A DNA stretch of 13,140 bases from Phoronis ovalis (taxonomy: Eukaryota > Phoronida > Phoronidae): the NCBI GenBank assembly GCA_028565635.1, contig JAOXYB010040161.1, positions 1 through 13,140 on the forward strand. The letters are read 5' to 3'. Shown in pieces: positions 1 through 6,815 of this stretch (within the stretch, counting starts at the first letter, position 1; the number at the start of each line of letters is the position of its first letter). The notes under the pieces are model-generated. The model was not told where the DNA came from, ran no database searches, and was given only the letters and a program-made list of their open reading frames with translations. Made by a program: the position numbers and the translations under genes.

Positions 1-305
1 CTACATATCATTGGTTATATACTACACCAGCTTATACTACATATCATTGGTTATATACTACACCAGCTTATACTACATATCATTGGTTATATACTACACC
101 AGCTTATACTACATATCATTGGTTATATACTACAGCAGCTTATACTACACATCATTGGTTATATACTACACCAGCTTATGCTTCACCAGCTTATACTACA
201 CATCATTGGTTATATACTACACCAGCTTATGCTTCACCAGCTTATACTACATATCATTGGTTATATACAGTATCAGCCCGGAGCACCAGCTTATACTACA
301 CAATC
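1..305. repeat. 36-bp minisatellite with 51-bp variants
   Basis: Tandem array already running at the left window edge. Units of 36 bp start at 1, 37, 73 and 109 and share the core CATTGGTTATATACTACACC. The units at 145 and 196 are 51 bp long, each carrying an extra 15-bp segment (CTTCACCAGCTTATA) that duplicates the end of the unit. The last unit (247-295) is 49 bp and has a divergent middle, after which the array decays around 305. Almost all unit lengths are multiples of three, so one frame stays open on the plus strand and would encode a Tyr/Ser/Leu/Ile-rich 12-residue repeat. I regard that as a by-product of the repeat, not a gene. Confidence 0.95.
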
Positions 306-794
306 AAAGATTATAAACTAAATTTATAACATCCGGGTAACATCCTCAACTTTCGTGCTGTTGATACAGTCTAATTGGTGCTCAGTTAACTTTAAAAAGT
401 TTTGAAAATAAATCAAATAAAAAGGAAACGTTTACTCCTTGAATTCTGCGATTTATTAGAGATTCAAGAAGTGTATCCTGGACCCAACACAAGTTTAAGT
501 TTGATAACTGAAACAGTAGCAGGAAGGACGACCCCATGCGGATGGATGATGAAAATAAAGCGAAACGGAATTTAGAAGGATGCCCTAGTAGACGTGACGT
601 CATAAATTGCCTTTGTTGGTAAAACAGAATGCTCTCCCTTGTGAACTGTCTATGACATGATTGATTTTATATTCGACTAGGATCGATATATTACTTATTG
701 CATTCTGTCAGAATTTAATGGTAGGCAGTATTGGATAGTTATGTGCCATGAAGATATCAACAAAAAAAAATTAAGTAATTTAAAAGATTTTAAA
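306..794 (+). other. upstream region of the kringle/TSP1 gene
   Basis: AT-rich, non-repetitive sequence between the first minisatellite and the signal-peptide exon. It probably contains the promoter and 5' UTR, but I see no convincing TATA box plus initiator. The only clear motif is TGACGTCA at 595-602. The frame of exon 1 is open upstream back to a TAG at 678-680 and includes one in-frame ATG at 741-743. An upstream non-coding exon cannot be excluded. The minus-strand open frame across 382-603 has no recognisable domain and looks accidental. Confidence 0.5.
595..602. promoter_or_regulatory. perfect CRE-like palindrome TGACGTCA
   Basis: The octamer TGACGTCA is the consensus cAMP response element bound by CREB/ATF bZIP factors. 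It lies about 190 bp upstream of the likely start codon, a reasonable promoter position. It is a single 8-bp match, and the transcription start is not known, so function is only a guess. A second copy sits in the loop of the palindrome at 7268-7417. Confidence 0.3.
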
Positions 795-852
795 ATGAGG
801 CGTTTAAACGTGGCAATTAAAGTGACATTTGTGATTATCACGCAACTTGCAG
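795..852 (+). CDS. exon 1: signal peptide
   Basis: Short first coding exon of 58 nt. It reads Met-Arg-Arg, a few residues, then a hydrophobic run (VTFVIITQLA), and ends after one base of a Gly codon at the ideal donor CAG|GTAAGT (intron from 853). Joined to 1820 it restores GGT and continues A-I-A-Q-T-C, giving alanines at -3 and -1 of a signal-peptidase site just before kringle 1. The phase match, consensus donor and complete signal peptide make this exon convincing despite its length. The start could instead be at 741, in the same frame; I prefer 795 because the n-region is then short and basic. Confidence 0.8.
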
Positions 853-3800
853 GTAAGTAAATTTTTTTTACAATAAGAAAATACTTAAAAACTCGACACA
901 TAAAACGAACAGTACAGTAAATTAAACTGAGATATCATTCGTCAACGATTTCTGAACTTTGTAATGTTTAACCGTATTCCAGACTGGGACAGAAGTAGAA
1001 TTGGATTAATTATAACATTTATTCAATTTGCTGCAGTTACATATATGTAATGTATCAAGTTCGTAATATATGTAATGTATCAAGTTCGTAATATATGTAA
1101 TGTATCAAGTTCGTAATGTAACTATCTTCAATTCTTTTTTAAATATTACAACCGCTAATTTGACGCGTTTTTAGGACATTATTACATAAACATTTACCAT
1201 AATTAAGTACCATAATTAAGTTTGATTTGATATCTTTTCTATACGTTTCTAGTACCCGGATTGGAAATTGACTAAAACTTGTTGTTGATTCTTAGTATAA
1301 CTTTAACTATATTTTAACGCAGCCCAATACAACTCATAACTTACAAATTCACGATTTGTGACTCATTGTCTTAAAGAGGAGAACGACTTGACTTTTATAG
1401 AGGCACTCTGTTTGTTAACTGGTAGCCGGAGTGATAATAACAGAATATAGTCTCCAGTACGAGTTATTAATTACCATTGTTAAGCTGGAAGCTTAACAAC
1501 CGTAACAATGAAGAATAAGCTTTAACACAAGAACTATAACTTTAATCAATGTTGCGTAAGTGAAAGTTAATTACAGAATTAAATAATCCACAGGTTACTA
1601 ATTAAATAATCCACAGGTTACTAAAGATAATTTTCTGTAAATCAAAGAATTGTTACTACAGATAGTTTCAGTTTGGGCTTTTCATAGCATTTGTTTCAGT
1701 GAAAAAGTCTTGACAACAGTAAGTTCCTAACTTAGCTGAATATAATTTCATTAAAAAGTGCTTTATTATAATAAGTACAAATAATAGTGACTATGGTAAC
1801 GCATTGTACTTTCTTAAAGGTGCTATTGCCCAGACATGTGAAGCGGATTGTCATCTTAAAGGAAACGACATGCAGTATTCTGGGACTCTGTCGGTAACAG
1901 CTAATGGATACACGTGTGAGCGATGGGACGCTGCGAATCCAGCAAATACGCATACTTATGGATTAACGGATGCAGAATTTCCATGCGACGCGTCTAGATC
2001 AGCTGCGGCTAATTATTGCAGAGGACTGAATGCTGGGCTAAAACCTTGGTGTTATACAACTGACGGCAAAACGGACAGCTGCACCGTTAATTTCTGTCGT
2101 AAGAACAATTTAACATAAAATACAAAATATACTATATTTCAACAATTAAATACGAGTCCTTTTATTTATCTAGTAAACGCCCCTCAGAGAAGATAACTAA
2201 TTAAATATTAAATAATTCATCTGAAACATCCCCAAATATGCGCACCTTGTAATATATGAGCCCATTGAATTTATCCTCGATTGACCGAACAATCATAAAA
2301 AATACTGTACATCTTGAAATCAGCTTGGAATATGGATGTCTGCAGTATCTACCAGGCACAGAATGTTAACTCTAAAGCCATCAGTAATTATTGGTTCAAG
2401 AACAAATATACCTATGCACGATGAAGCAGTGAAACACTTAAATTAGATATTTTAAGAGGAAGTTTGCACTTTTGAGTTATTTTTTTATCATAAAGAAATG
2501 TGCCTAATCATGTGTTTTCAAGGTACAATGTATTATTATATTATTCCTTTATAGAGGTGGCCGTAGAATGTCATTCTACCTGTAAAATAGGAATAGGTCA
2601 AGATTACAGCGGGACCATAAGTACAACTGATGATGGTGTGACGTGTAAAAACTGGGAGGGCACTAGCGATACGTATAATTCTTTCCCCTGTGACTCCTCC
2701 AAATCCACAGCCAGCAATTACTGTAGAAACCCGGATGGAGATTCTAGACCTTGGTGCTTCAAGACTTCCGGCGGTTCTGGTAACTGGGGATATTGTGATA
2801 TACCGGATTGTGGTAAGTTTATATATCCTAGTTAGCTTCAAGAAAACAGGTGGATGGATTCACGGATTACGATAAGTCCCTTCAAACAATCAAGCGAGCA
2901 ACCCAACCTCTGAAAACTCCTTATATGGAGAAATATTGCGAGGAGATCCACCCGGCCAATGCTGTAACCTAAAAAAGGGATTACTTTTGTTTCTTTAGCC
3001 ACAAAAACCAAAATAGATTTATATGTAAAAATAATTTGAAAATTAACTGGCTTTCTGATGGTGCCTGAGACCTGAACTAAAAACCTAACCCACTGACCAG
3101 TCTGAATAAATCCATCCGTTAGTGTTCCGTACCTTCTAACGTCCGGGCTTGACCATAGTCAATTTTTGTTTATTATCTGGAAAAGCAGAAGAACGATAAT
3201 CCCTTTGTTTCTATATAAAGTGTCACGAAAGTCTTGACACCAATCAAATTACAGCTTACAATAACAGGTATAACAGTGGACTAAGCGGGTAGGGGTCGAT
3301 CACACATATGCTATGCTGCCAGAGTTTATCTAGTCATAATGATAGAATAAACGTGGTAGGAGATGATGGATCACGCAGAAAGAAAGGCTGATCTCGGTTG
3401 GCAAAAGATTAATGACGTAATTATTTGGCTCTTGTTAAATTGAAGGAATGTAACAAAAATTAACTATGGTTAAGCCCAGACGTTAGTTGAGAAGGTACGG
3501 AACACTAATGGATGGATTTATTCAGACTGCCCACTGACAAGCGATTTATGGCATAACTTTCACACCTTCATAAATTGTCCAATTCAGTTATCACATAACC
3601 CAGCCTGAATACCTTCAGGGTCCGAAATGAAAATAAATCATTTACTTTGTGTGTATAAGTAACCACAGTTCTTATTTTAATTACAGTATTTAGGAATTAG
3701 GGTTTGTTTGTATTGGGAAGAAAAGAACATTTTTGTAACAAACTGTTTTTATTTTTACTTCAGTGCTGTATTACTGGGGCGATTGGGGAGTATGGAGTGC

Positions 3801-5449
3801 CTGCTCTGTGTCGTGTGGCGACGGACTGAAAACTAAAACCAGAAGTTGTCTTGGAGCCACAGGAACATACTGCTCTGGGGAGAGCTCTCAAACAGAGCCA
3901 TGTAACGAAGGAATCTGCCCGGTACATGGCGGGTGGTCTGCTTGGACAACATGGTCGTCTTGCTCTGTAACATGTGGTGGTGACACTCAACGGCGTAATC
4001 ATTCTTGCAACAACCCTGAGCCTGCGCATGGGGGCAACACGTGCGTCGGAGATGAAACTGAAACTATAGCATGTAATACTCAACCGTGCCCAATCGACGG
4101 CGACTGGGGGAGCTGGAGCTCGTGGGGAAACTGTTCAAACGCGTGTGAGGGAGGTACACAAACAAGTACTCGGTTGTGTGATAATCCCGTGCCTCAACAT
4201 GGCGGAAATAACTGTTCTGGTATGTCAGTACAAAGTCAAGCGTGTAATTCTCAACCTTGTCCTATAGATGGTGGATGGGGTGCCTGGTTGTCATGGGGAA
4301 ATTGTTCTTTAACGTGTGGATCGGGCTTACAGTCCAGATCAAGATCATGTGACAGCCCATCTCCTGATCATGGTGGTGACACGTGCACTGGTAACTCTTC
4401 GGAATCACTACAATGCAACACATTTCCATGTCCCATTGACGGCGATTGGAGGAGCTGGAGCTTATGGGGAAACTGTTCACAGCAGTGTGGTGGAGGTACA
4501 CAAACAAGTACTCGAAACTGTGATAATCCCGTGCCTCAACATGGAGGAAATAACTGCTCCGGTAATTCTATACAGAGTCAAGCGTGTAATTCTCAACCTT
4601 GTCCTATAGCTGGTGGATGGGGGGCCTGGTTGTCGTGGGGAAGTTGTTCTTTAACGTGCGCATCGGGGTTACAGGTCAGGTCAAGGTCATGTGACAACCC
4701 GGCTCCAGCTCACGGCGGAGACACGTGCTCTGGCAACTCTTCGGAATCACTACAATGTAACACATTTCCATGTCCCATTGACGGTGATTGGAGGAGCTGG
4801 AGCTCGTGGGGAAACTGTTCACAGGAGTGTGGTGGAGGTACACAAACAAGTACTCGATTGTGTAATAATCCCGTGCCGCAACATGGCGGAAATAACTGCT
4901 CTGGCATGCCAGTACAAAGCCAAGCGTGCAATTCTCAACCTTGTCCTATAGATGGTGGATGGGGTGCCTGGTTGTCATGGGGAAGTTGTTCTTTAACGTG
5001 CGCATCGGGTTTACAGGCCAGGTCAAGATCATGTGATAACCCGGCTCCAGCTCACGGCGGAGACACGTGCACTGGTAACTCTTCAGAATCACAACAATGT
5101 AACACATTTCCATGTCCAATACACGGTGGTTGGTCGTCATGGCAGCAGTGGAATAGTTGTTCTGCGACTTGTGATAACTCCACCAAAACACGACAGCGCA
5201 ACTGTTCGAATCCCGAACCTCAGTTTGGTGGTAATAATTGTTCCGGAAATTCCGATGTAACGGAGAGCTGTCATGTTCCACCGTGTCCAGCATGGAGTGG
5301 CTGGGAATTATGGGAAGGATATTGTAGCCCGGATGGAAATGGTACTTTGAGAAGACAAAGACGGTGTCATATTAATGTAACCGATTGGTCATTTCAAGAA
5401 AATCCAGGTGAATGTTCTGGAGAGGAACTGCAGCTAAAGAACTGTACAT
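795..5449 (+). CDS. secreted kringle-kringle-TSP1(x10) protein, 3' end not in view
   Basis: Spliced gene, join(795..852, 1820..2098, 2555..2812, 3764..5449), giving 760 complete codons plus one base. All three introns are GT...AG and in phase 1, and exon lengths 2-4 (279, 258 and 1686) are multiples of three: the classic symmetric 1-1 layout of shuffled extracellular modules. Residues 1-23 are a signal peptide ending AIA|Q. Kringle 1 spans about 26-112 and kringle 2 about 118-198. TSP1 repeats 1-10 run from 203 to 760. Kringles bind proteins, often through lysines; TSP1 repeats bind matrix, glycosaminoglycans and receptors. An extracellular adhesive, matrix or defence role is plausible but not shown. 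The ATG at 795 has A at -3 and directly precedes the hydrophobic core; an in-frame ATG at 741 would add 18 mostly polar residues. Exon 4 ends at a consensus donor, so at least one more exon is expected. I do not recognise a named orthologue. Confidence 0.85.
1042..1116. repeat. three tandem copies of a 25-bp unit
   Basis: Perfect tandem copies at 1042-1066, 1067-1091 and 1092-1116, each containing ATGTAATGTATCAAGTTCG. Located inside intron 1. The identity between copies suggests recent replication slippage; no function is implied. Confidence 0.97.
1477..1499. repeat. perfect 10-bp hairpin in intron 1
   Basis: TTGTTAAGCT at 1477-1486 pairs perfectly with AGCTTAACAA at 1490-1499 across a GGA loop. 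An alternative overlapping pairing is possible between CATTGTTA (1475-1482) and TAACAATG (1503-1510). Too short to be a microRNA precursor. Confidence 0.9.
1578..1623. repeat. 23-bp perfect tandem duplication
   Basis: Two identical 23-bp copies (1578-1600 and 1601-1623) sharing AATAATCCACAGGTTACTA, in the last third of intron 1. Confidence 0.95.
1820..2098 (+). CDS. exon 2: kringle domain 1
   Basis: One complete kringle in one phase 1-1 exon of 279 nt. The acceptor is TTTCTTAAAG at 1819 and the donor is C|GTAAGA at 2099. Kringle landmarks in order: YSGT (39-42), CERW (52-55), THTY (63-66), NYCR (84-87), PWCYTTD (95-101) and the final cysteines at 107 and 112. Canonical cysteines are 30, 52, 86, 97, 107 and 112. 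Two extra cysteines, 26 and 75 (in FPC), recur at matching places in kringle 2 and probably pair with each other. The lysine-site positions are not conserved: the usual DxD is replaced by N90-A-G and the Trp before the fifth cysteine by Thr. Kringle 1 is therefore unlikely to bind lysine in the plasminogen manner. Confidence 0.9.
2099..2554 (+). other. intron 2
   Basis: A 456-bp phase-1 intron (GTAAGA...TTTATAG) between the two kringle exons. AT-rich, with no open frame or repeat that I can support. Reading through the donor from kringle 1 reaches a stop at 2116-2118, so splicing is needed to continue the protein. Confidence 0.8.
2555..2812 (+). CDS. exon 3: kringle domain 2
   Basis: Second kringle, again one phase 1-1 exon, 258 nt. 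The acceptor follows TTCCTTTATAG (exon from 2555); a second phase-compatible AG at 2565-2566 would drop four residues. The donor is G|GTAAGT at 2813. Landmarks: YSGT (130-133), CKNW (143-146), NYCRNPDGD (167-175), PWCF (178-181), NWGYCDIPDC (189-198). The six canonical cysteines (122, 143, 169, 180, 193, 198) are joined by 118 and 158 (FPC), matching the extra pair in kringle 1. The anionic pair D173/D175 and aromatic W179, F181 and W190 correspond to the plasminogen-type lysine-binding site. The loop before FPC is several residues shorter than in kringle 1. Confidence 0.92.
2813..3763 (+). other. intron 3, interrupted by an inserted element
   Basis: A 951-bp phase-1 intron (GTAAGT...TTTACTTCAG) between kringle 2 and the TSP1 exon. 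Nearly half of it is the terminal-inverted-repeat element at 3098-3529 with its target duplication. The acceptor has a strong pyrimidine tract. The rest shows no coding or repeat structure. Confidence 0.85.
3089..3538. mobile_element. 432-bp MITE with 9-bp target-site duplication
   Basis: The element runs from 3098 to 3529. Its ends are CAGTCTGAATAAATCCATC and the reverse complement, GATGGATTTATTCAGACTG. The inverted repeats extend to about 73 bp on the left (3098-3170) and 78 bp on the right (3452-3529). They differ by a 5-bp insertion and a few substitutions. The flanks are the perfect direct repeat CCCACTGAC at 3089-3097 and 3530-3538, a 9-bp target-site duplication. The roughly 280-bp interior has no meaningful open frame, so this is a non-autonomous element. 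A 9-bp duplication with long inverted repeats fits the Mutator-like (MULE) superfamily best; hAT and P elements normally give 8 bp. The family name is inference; the element itself is seen directly. Confidence 0.93.
3764..5449 (+). CDS. exon 4: ten tandem TSP1 repeats
   Basis: A 1686-nt phase 1-1 exon between the acceptor TTTTTACTTCAG (3763) and the donor GTAAGT (5450). It encodes TSP1 units starting at 3775, 3934, 4105, 4276, 4447, 4618, 4789, 4960, 5131 and 5293. Units 2-8 are exactly 57 residues, unit 1 is 53 and unit 9 is 54. Each of units 1-9 has the WxxWxxW tryptophan ladder (C-mannosylation sites), six cysteines, and, from unit 2 on, the GG..C.G...C motif of group-1 TSP1 domains. Units 3/5/7 and 4/6/8 form two alternating subtypes. 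Unit 10 is divergent: it lacks the second cysteine, and the position of its last cysteine falls in a codon split by the splice site, whose first base T ends the exon. N-C-S and N-S-S sequons are frequent, as expected for an extracellular protein. Confidence 0.95.
4105..5130 (+). repeat. 342-bp higher-order repeat x3 encoding TSP1 pairs
   Basis: Three tandem copies of a two-domain unit start at 4105, 4447 and 4789, exactly 342 bp apart. The first half (A: units 3, 5, 7) is recognised by TQTSTR and PVPQHGGNNCSG. The second half (B: units 4, 6, 8) is recognised by GAWLSWG, RSRSCD and GNSSES with CNTFPC. A and B differ much more from each other than A from A or B from B, so the array grew by duplication of the pair, not of single domains. 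Long stretches are nucleotide-identical between copies. Confidence 0.95.
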
Positions 5450-5505
5450 GTAAGTTGATTAAACTGTGTATTTTAGGGGCAGAGAATCTGACAAAAAATA
5501 AATAA
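5450..5505 (+). other. possible intron-retained short C-terminus with AATAAA
   Basis: If the donor at 5450 is not used, the exon 4 frame reads on for 18 residues (CKLIKLCILGAENLTKNK) to TAA at 5503-5505. A canonical polyadenylation hexamer AATAAA lies at 5497-5502, immediately before and touching the stop. A short isoform of 778 residues ending there is conceivable. The consensus GTAAGT at 5450 argues that splicing is the main route, and AATAAA arises easily in AT-rich DNA. Confidence 0.3.
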
Positions 5506-6208
5506 CAAACTAGCAGTGATCTTTTAAATTGAAAAACATTTCAGATTAAGTTAAAAATGTTAGAGCTATAGTAGGTCCATTATCTGAACTATCACAAAGT
5601 TACAATTTCGTAAATCATGAATTACAAATATACAAGTTAAATGCAGCGTTAGAAAAAATCGTAATTTTTACGACTGGTATTAGTATCGTTACCAGAGTTA
5701 CGGAATTTGTAGGAATTTACGAAAATCGTAAGTAAATATGGAATCGTAACTTTACAATGTTTCGGACGATGCACCCATTGTGCGTAGCTTCATCTGCCTA
5801 AGTGTCGCTGTAAAGTTTACTTTTTTATGTATGAGTAGTGTGTACGCTTTCTTTCTATTTTCTTGCACTTTATGACCTCAGGGTGTATATAACGTAACAG
5901 CATGTGATAGTAATGAATGTGTTAGTAATGAATGTGTTAAAAAAAGTTTTGCGGAATGCATTTCAAGCTATCCCATTAAGTATTAGTGTGTATTCGACAG
6001 TTGTGTAGAATTGACCATGATTGTAATAGTAAGATGACCGGCTGTGATGACTGATGGTTGGTTGTGTATGCCAGACGCACGTGTAGATACGAGACCACAA
6101 ACACGTACTTGTACTAGTTACGAGACCACAACAAAGTCAGAGGTGATCAGCACTGAGGGAAGTATTTGAATAAGGTAAGATATTATATTACACGTGTAAG
6201 GGATATGA
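5506..6208. other. non-coding stretch downstream of exon 4
   Basis: No gene supported. Small structures only: adjacent hairpins TCGTAA/TTACGA (5659-5673) and CTGGTA/TACCAG (5674-5695); a tandem duplication of TAGTAATGAATGTGT at 5908-5937; and TACGAGACCACAA repeated at 6088-6100 and 6119-6131. If the gene continues, this is the start of its fourth intron. A phase-compatible open stretch from 6075, rich in Thr and Ser, is discussed as a weak exon candidate. Confidence 0.6.
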
Positions 6209-6801
6209 GGGATATCGGGATAAATGTAAGACATTAAATACATGAGGGATATTGGGATAAAAGTAAGACATTACGCACATGAGGGATATCGGGGATAAAA
6301 GTAATACTTTAAACATATAAGGGATATTGGGATAAATGTAAGACATTAAATACATGAGGGATATTGGGATAAATGTAAGACATTAAATACATGAGGGATA
6401 TTGGGATAAATGTAAGACATTAAATACATGAGGGATATTGGGACAAAAGTAAGACATTACGCACATGAGGAATATCGGGATAAAAGTAATACATTGAACA
6501 CTTAAGGGGTATTGGGATACAAGTAAGACATTAAACACATGAGGGATATCGGGAAAGAAGTAATACATTGAACACTTAAGGGCTATTGGGATACAAGTAA
6601 GACATTAAACACATGAGGGATATCGGGATAAAAGTAATACATTAAACACTTAAGGGGTATTGGGATACAAGTAAGACATTAAACACATGAGGGATATCGG
6701 GATAAAAGTAATACTTTAAACATATAAGGGATATTGGGATAAAATTAAGACATTAAACACATGAGGGATATCGGGATAACAGTAAGAGATATTACACACG
6801 T
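6209..6801. repeat. 37-bp minisatellite, 16 units, with 74-bp higher order
   Basis: Units begin with a GGGATAT-like core at 6209, 6246, 6283, 6321, 6358, 6395, 6432, 6469, 6506, 6543, 6580, 6617, 6654, 6691, 6728 and 6765. Spacing is 37 bp throughout except one 38-bp unit (extra G). Units at 6321, 6358 and 6395 are identical. From 6469 to about 6764 two unit types alternate (TATCGGG...GTAATAC versus TATTGGG...GTAAGAC), forming a 74-bp repeat. The array decays by about 6815. The minus-strand open frame inside it is repeat-derived. Confidence 0.97.
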
Positions 6802-6815
6802 TGGGGATATTTGTC

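Larger units (their letters stand above)
853..1819 (+). other. intron 1
   Basis: A 967-bp phase-1 intron with GTAAGT donor and a TTTCTTAAAG acceptor. It separates the signal-peptide exon from kringle 1. It holds no open frame of note, but has three small repeat structures listed separately: a 25-bp triplet, a perfect hairpin and a 23-bp tandem duplication. A 13-bp duplication (TACCATAATTAAG) lies near 1195-1220. Confidence 0.8.

Noticed and set aside
11-316. 101-codon plus-strand open frame rich in Tyr, Ser, Leu and Ile
   Set aside because: It is the translation of the 36/51-bp minisatellite; unit lengths divisible by three explain why it stays open.
382-603. 73-codon minus-strand open frame upstream of the gene
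   Set aside because: No domain, no start or splice context; frames of this length are expected by chance here.
695-901. Minus-strand open frame overlapping exon 1
   Set aside because: Lies opposite the signal-peptide exon and its intron; no recognisable product.
2536-2841. Minus-strand open frame across kringle 2
   Set aside because: Shadow of the kringle 2 exon, which has all kringle motifs on the plus strand.
3760-5293. Several plus and minus open frames of 73-115 codons across the TSP1 exon
   Set aside because: Out-of-frame shadows that recur with the 342-bp repeat; the 580-codon plus frame carries the domain motifs.
6383-6568. 61-codon minus-strand open frame
   Set aside because: Translation of the 37-bp minisatellite.
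6209-6801. CRISPR-like regular repeats
   Set aside because: Repeats are contiguous with no unique spacers, and the sequence is eukaryotic; these are minisatellites.
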